Shown in pieces: positions 8,037 through 17,391 of a DNA stretch of 64,000 nt; the stretch's first letter is position 1, and each line of letters starts with the position of its first letter. The position numbers and the translations under genes were made by a program. This stretch comes from Bdellovibrionales bacterium. Its GTDB lineage: Bacteria; Bdellovibrionota; Bdellovibrionia; Bdellovibrionales; UBA1609. The notes under the pieces were generated by a model. It was not told the origin of the DNA. It made no database searches and saw only the letters and a list, made by a program, of their open reading frames with translations. The stretch is taken from contig JADJNU010000001.1 of assembly GCA_016714165.1 (NCBI GenBank), positions 2,232,001 to 2,296,000 on the forward strand. The letters run 5' to 3'.

Positions 8037-9836
8037 GTGAAGAGATTTAATCATATTTGTTTAATCATTTGCTGTTTAGCGTTTCTGGCTCCATGGTCTT
8101 CTTGCTCCTCCTTTACGCCCAAAATTGTCCTCAAAAGCAATAATTCCGCCGGCCCTTCTTCCTCTGGTCCCTCTTCCACTGAGATTGAGAAAATTTCTAT
8201 CGAACTGAGAGCCATGGATATTATTCAGGCGAGATGTGCTGGATGCCATGGCGTTGACAGCCAAGGCTTTGGCGGTATCAGAAACATTGCCAGCACATCC
8301 ATTCTCAGAGAAAGAAATTTAATTGTTCCTGGAGACTCAGAAAATTCTCCTCTCGTACGAATGTTGAAATCAGGTTACATGCCAAAGGGCCAAATCATGC
8401 CCGTTGAAGAGCAACAAGTGATTGCGGATTGGATCCAGGCCGGGGCGAACGATGTTTCTCCCGACCTGCAGCCGACGGAAACGAGAAGTTCGGCTGAAGT
8501 ATTGAGTCTTATCCAACAGGATATTTCCGAAATAAAGGGACGGCAGGTTGATTTGGCCAGTCAGAGATATGTTAATTTTTCTTATCTCAACCAGGATAAA
8601 ATTACCCTCAGCGAAATCCGGCAGCTACGTTTGGCATTGTCAAAAATATTAAACAGCCTATCATGGGCAGACCAAATCTATACCCCGACCTCAATCAGTG
8701 AGTCAAATTTGATCTTTCGTATTGATCTTTCAAAGCTTCAGTGGACCCAGGTTACCTGGGGCGCAATTGCAGCAGCCTATCCGTATGCAAGAACTCCATC
8801 TAGTTCTGCGGAAACACTCCAAACCAAAGAAATTGCCCTCGAGCTAGGTACTTCTGTCCCTATTGTGAGAGGAGACTGGCTCCTCAAGGCTCTCAGCGAA
8901 CCCGAATTGTATTATAAAATTTTGCAAATTCCGTCAGAAATAGCGGATCTTGAATTTGCTCTTGGCGTGGACGTGACGAAAAATTTGAATGAAAGAAACG
9001 TTGCTCGAGTTGGCATTAAAAATTCCTTTGTTTCAGCTAATAACCGATTGATTGAACGCCACCCAACTCGATTCGGGGCTTACTGGAAGAGCTATGATTT
9101 CGCCACAACTAGCGGACGCGCGAGTATCTTCAATTTTCCTGTAGGTCCTATAGCTCTCAATATGAATTTTTTTGAACCGGAGACCTTTATTCAAGATGGA
9201 GGTGAAATCATCTTTAATCTTCCAAACGGTTTGCAGGCCTATGTTATCGTAAATGAAAAGGGTCACCGGATTGACGTTGCGCCAGTCACTGTCGTACAGG
9301 ACCCACTTCGAATTGATCGTGATGTTGTGAATGGTATTTCCTGTATCTCCTGCCACGCTCAAGGAATGAATCGCAACGTGGATTCCGTGCGATCCTCCGT
9401 ATCGGCAAATTCTGGTCTATTTCGTCCAGATACTTTTGCTGCTGTAAATTCGATGCACAAACTGAATTCTGAAATGAGTGAAATATTCGACCAGGATGAT
9501 CGTCGCTTTCAAGCGGCCCTTTTGGCTATTGGCGGAGAACAAACCATTGGAGAGCCCATCACTCCGGTCTTTTACAGATACCAATCAAATCTGTCCATCA
9601 ATGATGTCGCTCGCGAATTGGGTCTGACAACTTTAGAACTAAATGAAAAATCGAATTTAGATCCCGCTCTTAAAACCCTCATTGATTCAATTGAGGACAA
9701 TGGACTTGTTACAAGAAGAAATTTTGAACTTAAATTTGGCGAAATTAACGATCATTTACAGAATGGAACGGGATCTGCTGGTGTTTCATTTTTAAGGATC
9801 AGAGAGATTGACCTTTCTCTGATTCAAAAAAAGTAA
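8037..9836 (+). CDS. Diheme PSCyt1-like lipoprotein
   Basis: About 599 residues. I chose GTG at 8037 rather than the ATG at 8019 because GGAGGGG sits 7 bases before the GTG and the protein then starts VKRFNH with a clean lipoprotein signal ending at WSSC. A first haem site, CAGCH, near residue 70 lies in a PSCyt1-type domain that ends with MPKGQIMP and DWIQAGA. A second haem motif, CISCH, is near residue 440. The middle section is unlike any family I recognise. It is divergent from the DUF1592-DUF1552 pair and shares the PSCyt1 domain with the Cys-repeat protein, so all four probably act in one exported redox process. It stops one base before the convergent MOSC gene. Confidence 0.8.
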   Translation: MKRFNHICLIICCLAFLAPWSSCSSFTPKIVLKSNNSAGPSSSGPSSTEIEKISIELRAMDIIQARCAGCHGVDSQGFGGIRNIASTSILRERNLIVPGDSENSPLVRMLKSGYMPKGQIMPVEEQQVIADWIQAGANDVSPDLQPTETRSSAEVLSLIQQDISEIKGRQVDLASQRYVNFSYLNQDKITLSEIRQLRLALSKILNSLSWADQIYTPTSISESNLIFRIDLSKLQWTQVTWGAIAAAYPYARTPSSSAETLQTKEIALELGTSVPIVRGDWLLKALSEPELYYKILQIPSEIADLEFALGVDVTKNLNERNVARVGIKNSFVSANNRLIERHPTRFGAYWKSYDFATTSGRASIFNFPVGPIALNMNFFEPETFIQDGGEIIFNLPNGLQAYVIVNEKGHRIDVAPVTVVQDPLRIDRDVVNGISCISCHAQGMNRNVDSVRSSVSANSGLFRPDTFAAVNSMHKLNSEMSEIFDQDDRRFQAALLAIGGEQTIGEPITPVFYRYQSNLSINDVARELGLTTLELNEKSNLDPALKTLIDSIEDNGLVTRRNFELKFGEINDHLQNGTGSAGVSFLRIREIDLSLIQKK

Positions 9837-10508
9837 TTAGTCTCCCAATCTCTTCCTGTCATCAGGTCTGATGCCAGTTATTAAGTAATCTTGAGCTGGT
9901 CTCCGCCAGGACTCAGATATAACAGGATTACTTGAAATCAAACCAAGAATATTCTTATCAAATGTTACCAAGAGGGCTTGAATACAGCTCTCAACTGTCA
10001 ATTGAGGAAATGGCCTCTCCAATAGAATCAGTTTCTGTCCTCTTCTGATTAAACCCTCCCTCAATACCTTATAAAACCAACCCGTCTTTGATTTCTCTTG
10101 GGTCAGTCGAGCCAACCCCTTGACTCCAAATTGATGATCTATCGTCGCACAGGGCTTTCGTGGCTCTGTGAGTGCGAGCCGGACTTTTCCGATTTCATAG
10201 ATATCACCAATGCAGACATCTGATTCGCCCACTCCTCGGGTGGATAGATTTTCTCCCATAGATCCTTCGCTAAATTCCTTGCCGTTATATGTTTCCCTAA
10301 AGAACTCATAGTGTTCTCTCGGAAAGTGGTGAATCACTCTTTTGCTTCCACCATGATGAATCCGGTTTGCGACCCCATCACCTTCTATACGATCAAAAAA
10401 AACTGTTAATAAGTCTACTTCTGCCTTATTGATCCCAGTAAAGATCTCTGGCCTGTGATTCAAAAAATTCGGCTGCCCCCTGTGCAGACTCAAGACTTTG
10501 TATTTCAT
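9837..10508 (-). CDS. MOSC domain protein, YiiM-like
   Basis: The 223-residue protein has the MOSC fold signature: a GDGVANRIHHGGSKRVIH motif, the EHYEFF and GENLSTRG stretches, and the conserved Cys in RKPCATID that binds the sulfur or molybdenum cofactor in this family. The C-terminal extension matches YiiM, which reduces N-hydroxylated compounds with molybdenum cofactor in E. coli. The ribosome site GGAGGAGGTGATGT before ATG is nearly perfect, suggesting strong translation. It is convergent with the diheme cytochrome gene and has no obvious operon partner. Confidence 0.85.
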   Translation of the reverse strand: MKYKVLSLHRGQPNFLNHRPEIFTGINKAEVDLLTVFFDRIEGDGVANRIHHGGSKRVIHHFPREHYEFFRETYNGKEFSEGSMGENLSTRGVGESDVCIGDIYEIGKVRLALTEPRKPCATIDHQFGVKGLARLTQEKSKTGWFYKVLREGLIRRGQKLILLERPFPQLTVESCIQALLVTFDKNILGLISSNPVISESWRRPAQDYLITGIRPDDRKRLGD

Positions 10509-10659
10509 ACATCACCTCCTCCGAACGAGAGATCTAATTCAAACTTTCTCCATCTGTATATCAGCTATTTTTTGACGTCCATTTTCTTCTTCTGAATCCT
10601 GGTTAAACTCGTCCGAACTCTTGTGCGGTGCAGATCTAAAAATTTTAGATTAGTTAATT

Positions 10660-11049
10660 ATGGTTCTATCGGATATGCTTGGTTCGAAAATGAAAAATCA
10701 ATTGGAATGCCCTCAGTGTAAATCAGAAAACATCTACCAGGACGGCAATCTTTGGGTTTGCCCAGAGTGCTCTCATGAGTGGAGTTCCTTTGTAGCTTCA
10801 AATGAACCAAATAACGAAGAGTCTGCTTTGCAATTGACCAAGGACGCCAATGGGCATGTTTTAAATTCGGGAGACTCTGTCATTATCGTTAAAGATCTAA
10901 AGATCAAGGGATCATCTTCTGTCTTAAAGGCAGGCACAAAAGTAAAAAATATTCGAATTATCGATGCAGTCGACGACCACGACATTGCCTGTAAAATTGA
11001 TGGATTCGGGGCACTCAATTTAAAATCTTCGGTCGTAAAAAAGATTTAG
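10660..11049 (+). CDS. yjdM: YjdM (PhnA-type) zinc-ribbon protein
   Basis: A 129-residue frame whose core from residue 11 matches YjdM: a zinc ribbon CPQCKSEN … CPECSHEW, then a small beta domain with [18 protein letters not shown] and [16 protein letters not shown]. The family is about 111-115 residues, so the true start is more likely ATG at 10690 ([10 protein letters not shown]); none of the three ATGs has a good ribosome site. The protein was once linked to phosphonates, but its function is unclear; no phn genes are nearby. Confidence 0.85.
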   Translation: MVLSDMLGSKMKNQLECPQCKSENIYQDGNLWVCPECSHEWSSFVASNEPNNEESALQLTKDANGHVLNSGDSVIIVKDLKIKGSSSVLKAGTKVKNIRIIDAVDDHDIACKIDGFGALNLKSSVVKKI

Positions 11050-11115
11050 CGCAACCCACTGCTATCCTTGCTGTTTGTTACTGAACTATTAAGAGTCAAC
11101 TTCTTGGGGGAGGAA

Positions 11116-12533
11116 TGTCACTTATGGCTTCAAACAAAAATAACATCGCGCAGATTCTACTGAACAAAAAGTATTGGTATGGAGCGAGATTTCGATTCTT
11201 GTTTTATTTTTTGGCATCATGTTGGTTTTGTATGTTTATGGCCAAATAAAGGTGATCTTTCCCGATCCGTTCACGGATTCGACAAAGGGAAAGCTTCTCA
11301 CAACGGTGATCTTGAAAAAACATTGTTTATCCCACTCAAAGATCAACATATAAGTTCTTTGCCCTCGCGATGATACTTTTCGGATTCCAGATTCTGGCTG
11401 GAATAATATGTGCCACTGATTTCGTTCGCCCATTTGGAATTTACCTTGGCGATATCATCCCTTTTTCAGTTTCTCGAAGTTACCACACTCTTTTTCAGAT
11501 TTTCTGGTTCTTCATGTGCTGGGTAGGATACACTATTTTTTTCCTTCCTCGATTGGCTTAGGTACCACGCGGTCAAAGGCAGCTTATCAATCTTCTCTTT
11601 TGCATGTGTGTTTTGGTCGGGCTTGGGGCTCTGGTGGGTATCTACCTGGGTCAGAAGGGAATTATTTCCGGAAACTTGGCATATTGGGTTGGAAGCCAAG
11701 GCTGGGAATTCATGGAGCTCGGTCGCCTGTTCCAAACCATACTTCTTGCGGCGTTTGCTCTCTGGATCTTGATTATTTATAGAGCGGTGAAGCCTTGGTT
11801 GACAAAGAAGAACCTCTGGTCCGTTCCCGCTTGGTTGCTTTATGGCAGCGGTGTGATGGTGTTTTTTCTTTTCTTTGGACTCATGGTTCTTCCGGAATCA
11901 AATTTTGCGGTGGCAGATTATTGGCGCTGGATGGTCGTTCACATGTGGGTGGAGGTGACATTTGAAGTATTTACGACAGTTATTGTTGCCTATCTTCTGG
12001 TGCAAATGGGCTTTGTTGAGAGAGTGATGGCCGAAAGAGCCATATCTCTCGCAGTCATGATGTTTTTATTTACAGCAACGATTGGGGTCGCACACAATTT
12101 TTACTGGATAGCAAAGCCGACAGGAATCATTGCGCTCGGAAGCGTCTTCTCAACTTTGCAAGTTCTCCCTTTGCTGCTTCTCACTCTCGATGCCTGGGGA
12201 ATGCGGCAAAAAGGCAAACAAGCAGATCACCTCAAGCTCGGCGGCAAACAATCGATCGTGATGAAGGAGATTTGGCTTTTTATTCTCTCTGTAAATTTCT
12301 GAAATATTTTCGCAGCCGGCGTTTTTGGCTAACTGATCAATCTTCCTATCGTCAACTATTTTGAGCATGCGACGTATCTCACAAATAACCATGCACATGG
12401 CGTTATGTTTGGAGTGAAAGGGAATATTGCCTTGTGTGGAATGCTTTTTTGCTGTCAACATCTGTTTCCTAGGGCCCAATGGAATGAAAAGCTCATTCGA
12501 GTTTCCTTTTGGTCATTGAAATTGGAAGGATAG
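11116..12533 (+). pseudogene. norZ: Decayed quinol-dependent nitric oxide reductase (qNor)
   Basis: Fragments of a single-subunit qNor are spread over three frames. WSEISILVLFFG near 11180 is the first membrane segment; FALAMILFGFQILAG from about 11360 resumes after loss of most of the extracellular cytochrome-like domain; WEFMELGRLFQ, WRWMVVHMWVEVTFEVF (catalytic-core histidines) and FYWIAKPTGIIALG follow; INLPIVNYFEHATYLTNNHAHG is the C-terminal core. There are frameshifts near 11178 and before 11370, and in-frame stops at 11559 (TAG), 12300 (TGA) and 12330 (TAA). The remnant is ~1.4 kb against ~2.3 kb for an intact gene. With several independent lesions this is true decay, not sequencing noise. 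Nitric oxide detoxification by this route is lost. Confidence 0.85.
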
Positions 12534-12537
12534 GGGA

Positions 12538-12960
12538 ATGAGATTCATTGTTTTTGCCTTGATGACTGTGAGCGCACCTATCTCGTGGGGACATGGCGAA
12601 AGTCAGCCCGGACCTCACGGGGGGTTTATTCGTATGCCGGGAGCTTTTCACTCCGAAATTCTCCCAGTTGGAGACCGTCAGTTTAAGGTTTTCCTTTTGG
12701 ATATCAATTGGAAAAACCCCTCGATTAAGAATTCCCACCTGGAACTCAATTACTTCGAAACAAGCAAAGTAAAGGCAACATGTGAGACAAAGGAGGAACT
12801 CTATTTTCTTTGCTCCTTTCCGAAGAATTTAGATATTGCAAAAGCAAAAAAGGGCACTCTTCTTCTCTTAAGCCAACGAGAAGGGCAGAAAGGCCAGGAA
12901 GTCTCATATCGATTGCCTCTAAGACATGAGCCCACAAACAGAGGTCACAAAGACCATTGA
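12538..12960 (+). CDS. Small exported hypothetical protein with His/Gly-rich N-terminus
   Basis: The 140-residue protein starts with ATG preceded by GATAGGGG and has a short signal peptide ending ISWG. The mature N-terminus, HGESQPGPHGG, is His- and Gly-rich and followed by MPGAFHSE, a pattern that could bind a metal; this is inference. Two cysteines (near residues 80 and 90) might form a disulfide. It starts four bases after the qNor relic ends, so it was probably in an operon with that gene. I do not recognise a named family. Confidence 0.6.
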   Translation: MRFIVFALMTVSAPISWGHGESQPGPHGGFIRMPGAFHSEILPVGDRQFKVFLLDINWKNPSIKNSHLELNYFETSKVKATCETKEELYFLCSFPKNLDIAKAKKGTLLLLSQREGQKGQEVSYRLPLRHEPTNRGHKDH

Positions 12961-13084
12961 AAATCATGAAAATTTGAAATGCTGACTTGATTTTAACTCA
13001 TGCATAAAAGTTAAATAAGGGATTTTCGTTCAAGGAGCTTTGTCCATCGGCACTTTTTTGCTAATCTTTGCCTGGGGAATTTTT

Positions 13085-13513
13085 ATGTTGACCAACTCAA
13101 AATTCAGGGGTTCTTCGGTGGATGTTTTTTTTGGTTTTCTGACTTTATTTGTGATTTTCAGTGCCCAAGCGACGAGAAAGGAAACAACCAAGGAAACACT
13201 CCTCTCGTGCTGGCAGGACGAAGGTGACCAGTGGGTCGAAGTGGGCATCACAGCCAAAAATGATTCTGGTCTTTTGGCTTTGGTTGTCAAACATGATGAC
13301 GATGAAAACTCGGAAAAGCTTGATTCCGCCTATGAAGTCACGGAATCTACCGACAAGAGTTTATATCAAGACTCAAATCAAACTTTTAAACTGACAATTT
13401 CCAGAAGTGATCAAGTGGTTACTGGTGACCTGAGTGTTTTGAAAGATGGACCCGGCGGACTCATATTTAGAAATCTGACGTGCCTAGAGAATGATTCAAT
13501 CACTCACCAATAA
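13085..13513 (+). CDS. Exported hypothetical protein
   Basis: The frame is open from a TTG at 13040, but ATG at 13085 has GGGGA six bases upstream and yields a better signal peptide (hydrophobic GFLTLFVIFSAQA). The mature part is ~115 residues, acidic, with two cysteines in LLSCWQDEG and NLTCLEN that may pair. No family recognised. It is convergent with the beta-barrel-like gene at 13530. Confidence 0.5.
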   Translation: MLTNSKFRGSSVDVFFGFLTLFVIFSAQATRKETTKETLLSCWQDEGDQWVEVGITAKNDSGLLALVVKHDDDENSEKLDSAYEVTESTDKSLYQDSNQTFKLTISRSDQVVTGDLSVLKDGPGGLIFRNLTCLENDSITHQ

Positions 13514-13529
13514 ATTCCCCGATTAGGTA

Positions 13530-14138
13530 TTAATATCGATATCCCAAGGCAGCTCCTAAAATCAAATTGTTTTCGATTTCAAAACCTGACGAGAGAGAAA
13601 AAAGTGAACTTCCTTCTAGCGATAAAAGCCAGCGCGGATTAAACCAATATCTTGTTCCCAAAAAAACCTGCCCATAAACATATTCGCTTTTGCTCACTGC
13701 AAATAAAATTTTTCCCGTGTCCTTTTCGCTCAGTTCCACTGGATCATTAGTTACATGAACAACTCTTATCGTCGAGTAGGGCTCCCACGACCCAGCGAGA
13801 TAACTCGCAATGATATCGCCATAAACGTGACTCCCACCCACAGAGGCTCCCGTGCCCAGTGCCAAAGCCAGTGAGAGCCCATCATCTTTGCCATTGATGA
13901 CCGCATATTTACCGCGAATCCCAATGCTCAGTGATTCCCACTGAAGCCCCCAATCCAAACGATCTGTCAATCCATAGTTCCACTTTAGAACATAACCCGC
14001 TTGTCCAAAGCCACCTATTAATTCATGATGAGACTGACCTACCGTACGAGCCGTTTCATGGCTTACTAAAGGACCTACCGCACACCCACAACACAAATAC
14101 AAAAATAGGGAGAATAAAAAAAATGGCATTTTGAACAT
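13530..14138 (-). CDS. Putative outer-membrane beta-barrel lipoprotein
   Basis: About 202 residues with a lipoprotein signal (lipobox LCCGC). The mature sequence alternates aromatic/hydrophobic and small polar residues, as in YVLKWNYGLTDRLDWGLQWES, and ends in an aromatic residue (GYRY), which is typical of outer-membrane barrels. I prefer the ATG at 14138, eight bases after AGGA, over 14144. The pattern suggests a small 8-strand barrel or surface lipoprotein; no name is justified. Confidence 0.6.
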   Translation of the reverse strand: MFKMPFFLFSLFLYLCCGCAVGPLVSHETARTVGQSHHELIGGFGQAGYVLKWNYGLTDRLDWGLQWESLSIGIRGKYAVINGKDDGLSLALALGTGASVGGSHVYGDIIASYLAGSWEPYSTIRVVHVTNDPVELSEKDTGKILFAVSKSEYVYGQVFLGTRYWFNPRWLLSLEGSSLFSLSSGFEIENNLILGAALGYRY

Positions 14139-14224
14139 AAACATTTCCTTTCTTATTTACAAAAATGATTTAAGTACTGACTACCAATTCCTCAAAGATA
14201 ATTATTTGGACACAGGACGGACTA

Positions 14225-15415
14225 ATGATGGATCACAAAGCTTATAAACTGGATTTGATTTATGGTAAGCATTTAATTTTTGTTTTTTTTCTTTTTAGTA
14301 CGTGTTTGCCTTTTACTAGTCAGGCAAGGATGGAGTACCAAAGCTTAGGGAATCCATCGGGTGCTCAACTAAGAATTTCTCGTTTGATTATGGGAACAGA
14401 TCATTTGGGAAAAATTCCCCATGATCAAGCAGTGGCTGTGTTAAATGAAGCCGTTGCTCAAGGTATCAACATGTTTGATACGGCACCCATTTACGTTAAC
14501 TCAATAGAGGACCAACTCGGACGATGGCTTAAAGCGCAAAATAGGGATGATCTTTACGTCATTACAAAGGGAGGATTTCCTTTTGATATTGGGCCGGGAA
14601 GTTATGAGAGCCGCCTAAAAGGAAGTAAGGACCGAATCGTATCGAATGTGAAAGAAGAAATTGAGGGGTCCTTCCAGCGTTTAAATGGTCATATTTCCAT
14701 TTACCTCATGCACCGAGACGACTTGGATTTTTTGAATTACAACAAAATCAATCGACCATTTACTCCAGCACGAAATATCTTGGAGGCTCTCAGTCACCCT
14801 GACATCAAAAGTAAGTTTATGATGTTGGGACTTTCCAATTGGTTACCGGAAAGAATTGAGGAGGCTCGAAATGCGGCACACGAGAACGCCCAGTTAGTCA
14901 TGCCTGTTGTCAGCAGTCCCTATTTTTCAATACTGGAGATGAGCTCAGTCACGATCCATTCGGGAGGAGTTCAGGTTTATCATCGAGAGATGATGGATCC
15001 GGAGTTTCAAAAGGGAATCAAAATGATGACCTATTCTCCGCTGGGCGGATTTTCAATTTTCTCTAAAACCTGGGCAGAAGCCAAGGCTCACGCGCGAGAC
15101 TTGAGAGATCAGGGAGATCGATACTGGGGCCATGTCTATGAGTCTCTATTTCACGCCTCCAATGAAGCCAGGTTTCGGCGGGTGAATGAATTCACCGATG
15201 GTTTTAACCTCCTACACAAGTCAAACTACACGCCCGACCAGGTGGCCAACGCCTATGTGCTCGCGCACCCAAGGGCCGACTTTTTAATCATCGGCCCCCG
15301 AACCTTGGACCAGCTCAAACGGACAGTTTCAGCTCTAGAACTTTCTAAAATGCTGACTCAAGATGATTTGGATTTTCTTTATGATAATTCTAAAACTCCG
15401 GAATTTCGAAAGTAA
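14225..15415 (+). CDS. Exported aldo/keto reductase family protein
   Basis: The 396-residue protein has an N-terminal signal (FVFFLFSTCLPFTSQA), unusual for this normally cytoplasmic NADPH-dependent family. The core is a standard AKR barrel: FDTAPIY gives the catalytic Asp and Tyr, VITKGG the Lys, and YLMHRDD the His. IIGPRTLDQL near the C-terminus is the usual cofactor-phosphate loop. Because it appears exported without a Tat motif, how it would get NADPH is unclear; the signal may instead anchor it on the inner face. It is followed 75 bases later by the tocopherol-cyclase-like gene in the same direction. Confidence 0.8.
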   Translation: MMDHKAYKLDLIYGKHLIFVFFLFSTCLPFTSQARMEYQSLGNPSGAQLRISRLIMGTDHLGKIPHDQAVAVLNEAVAQGINMFDTAPIYVNSIEDQLGRWLKAQNRDDLYVITKGGFPFDIGPGSYESRLKGSKDRIVSNVKEEIEGSFQRLNGHISIYLMHRDDLDFLNYNKINRPFTPARNILEALSHPDIKSKFMMLGLSNWLPERIEEARNAAHENAQLVMPVVSSPYFSILEMSSVTIHSGGVQVYHREMMDPEFQKGIKMMTYSPLGGFSIFSKTWAEAKAHARDLRDQGDRYWGHVYESLFHASNEARFRRVNEFTDGFNLLHKSNYTPDQVANAYVLAHPRADFLIIGPRTLDQLKRTVSALELSKMLTQDDLDFLYDNSKTPEFRK

Positions 15416-15490
15416 GCAATTGGACTGAAGGTCCAGAAGGCACAAGGGGACCAAATTGCAAATCAGACTCTTCGAAGCTAACATATTTCT

Positions 15491-16630
15491 ATGTTTTGGA
15501 AATGGATTTGTCACTTGCTCTTGCTCTTGCTCTTGGTTGTGCTGCCATATCAAGCTTCGACAGCAAGTGCAGTCTCTGATGAGGTTGATCCATACAACAC
15601 CTACCAGTGGAAAAGGAAATCTGCACAATCAGGATCTCGCCGCCCTGACACCAGAAACTGGTATGAGTGGTGGTACTATAAGGTCATCGATCCAGCGACC
15701 AGTGAGGCATTTCTATTTACCTACGGGGTCATAAATCCCTGGGATGTACAGGGAGGACGCTCCTTCCTTCAATTTGGATCTTTTCGCGAAATGTATTTCT
15801 ACCAGAAGAATTTTCCCTTGTCTGATTTCTCAGCACAATATGACCGCGTTCGCGTTGATATCTCAAGTAATAGAGCAACTGATCGTTTCATATCCGGAGA
15901 AGTTATCGACAAAAAGGGAAGGAGAATTCGCTGGAATTTGGAGTTTGAAAAGGACTGGGCCTTTAATGCGATGGGATGGGGTCTCCAAGTGGCTGGCATT
16001 TCTGGAATTTACTGGTATCCAGCACAAGCTTCCGCTCACGCAAGCGGGTGGATTGAAATCGACAAGAAACGAATCTATTTGGAACAAGCCCCCTCTTATC
16101 AGGATCGCAACTGGGGTCGCACATTTCCAAAGTGGTGGACTTGGTTGGTGTCTAATCATTTTGAGGGCTCTCCAGGAACGGTCCTCGCGGCGGGCGGAGG
16201 AAAGCCGAAGATTTTTAATTCCTTCTATTGGCTAACAGGTTTATGCGTTGGTTTTCGACACAAGGGACGGGAATATGTTTTTCGCAGTACCGATGGTCAC
16301 CGGGTGAAGTTTGATATCCACTGGGGACTCTGGGAGCTTGCTGCCGAGAATCATAAGGGCGAACGCATTGAAATATCGGCCTCAGCCCCTTCGGGAAAAT
16401 TCTTACTTTTACCCTTTGAGACTCCTCAGGACTCCCTGTTCTACGATTACGAAGCTCTTCTCGGTAACATTCAGGTGAAGCTCTATGAGCGCGCCTCTTT
16501 TATAAAGGGCTGGGAAAAAATAGCGGAAGTCTCTACTTCGGCAGGTGGAATTGAGTGGGGATCTCCTGACCCAATTCCACCTCAAAATCTTGAGTTCCAG
16601 TTCGATTCCCATCTTGATCGCAACTTATAG
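15491..16630 (+). CDS. Exported tocopherol cyclase-like protein
   Basis: The 379-residue protein has a leucine-rich signal peptide ending STASA. Family hallmarks of the tocopherol cyclase / carotenoid-hydratase-like fold are clear: WYEWWYYKV near residue 57, YQDRNWGRTFPKWWTW near 200, and VLAAGGGKPK near 235. Plant enzymes cyclise prenylated quinols to chromanols; bacterial relatives have mostly unknown substrates, possibly quinones or other prenyl lipids in the envelope. No other tocopherol pathway genes are present, so the name describes similarity, not function. It forms a likely two-gene unit with the exported AKR. Confidence 0.75.
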   Translation: MFWKWICHLLLLLLLVVLPYQASTASAVSDEVDPYNTYQWKRKSAQSGSRRPDTRNWYEWWYYKVIDPATSEAFLFTYGVINPWDVQGGRSFLQFGSFREMYFYQKNFPLSDFSAQYDRVRVDISSNRATDRFISGEVIDKKGRRIRWNLEFEKDWAFNAMGWGLQVAGISGIYWYPAQASAHASGWIEIDKKRIYLEQAPSYQDRNWGRTFPKWWTWLVSNHFEGSPGTVLAAGGGKPKIFNSFYWLTGLCVGFRHKGREYVFRSTDGHRVKFDIHWGLWELAAENHKGERIEISASAPSGKFLLLPFETPQDSLFYDYEALLGNIQVKLYERASFIKGWEKIAEVSTSAGGIEWGSPDPIPPQNLEFQFDSHLDRNL

Positions 16631-16677
16631 ATGGCGAAAACTCTTTTAGAGGGAAATCAATAAAAAAGAATCAACAC

Positions 16678-17379
16678 CTATTCATTTGGTCTTGCTTTGT
16701 AGGGACCATTTAAGAGTCCTTGGCTATTGCTCCAAAAAAGCACGTGGCTCGCTTGTTCAGATACCTCATGTGCATGATCACTGCTTGAACTGACGACCTG
16801 ACTAACAACCGCGTTTACGAGCATGTCAGCTAGTCCTCCTCCACCCGATGAAGAGGACTCAGTTGCAGTCGCGCGACCTTCCCAAAGAACTTCGCCTGAC
16901 TTAGCGGAAATAAGCTTGCCCGACACAGTCACAGTCGTTTGACTACTCAATAAAACAAACTTTGTACCATACTGCTCTAAATTCAGGTAAAGAACAGCAT
17001 CAGGACTGATAATTTCTCGAATTTTTTTCAGTGAAGCCTGATGCATTTCATTCGCAGACGGAAGGCCATTTTCCTTCATCATCTGATCGATTAGAGCGAC
17101 AGGATAGACGTAGTATCCCTTTTCAGCCACTGGCATCGTAACCGTTGATAGATAACTATAAGTTCCCTGAATATCTGTGCTCTGATTGGTAGGAGGCAAT
17201 ATGAGAATCGAGCGAGGCTTGGCCGCTCGAAATTTTTCATAGTTATAAGGAGTGTGGCTTGCACAGCCAGCAAGAACAAGAAGAATCCCGATGACCGAAA
17301 ATAATACCCCTATGTTGAACAATACCCTTATATTGAACCCCGCCTGCGAAAGTGCTTTAAAACTTCTTTGATACTTCAT
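16678..17379 (-). CDS. DUF799 (GNA1162-like) lipoprotein
   Basis: The 233-residue lipoprotein has lipobox VLAGC. ILILPPTNQSTDIQGTYSYLSTVT followed by the region around GEVLWEG identifies the DUF799/GNA1162 family, which adopts a CsgG-like periplasmic fold. It is the third gene of the CsgG-DUF4810-DUF799 trio and begins 12 bases after the DUF4810 stop. A Gly-rich SSSGGGGLADML segment precedes the C-terminus. The trio is thought to form an envelope-spanning lipoprotein complex, but its cargo is unknown. Confidence 0.8.
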   Translation of the reverse strand: MKYQRSFKALSQAGFNIRVLFNIGVLFSVIGILLVLAGCASHTPYNYEKFRAAKPRSILILPPTNQSTDIQGTYSYLSTVTMPVAEKGYYVYPVALIDQMMKENGLPSANEMHQASLKKIREIISPDAVLYLNLEQYGTKFVLLSSQTTVTVSGKLISAKSGEVLWEGRATATESSSSGGGGLADMLVNAVVSQVVSSSSDHAHEVSEQASHVLFWSNSQGLLNGPYKARPNE

Positions 17380-17391
17380 TCAACATAGTTC

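Noticed and set aside
9798..9823. ATCAGAGA/TCTCTGAT hairpin at the convergent ends of the cytochrome and MOSC genes
   Set aside because: It lies within the coding end and is not followed by a T-run on either strand, so it is a weak terminator candidate.
15744..16235. 163-codon plus-strand frame inside the tocopherol-cyclase-like gene
   Set aside because: Out-of-frame shadow of a gene with clear family motifs and a signal peptide.
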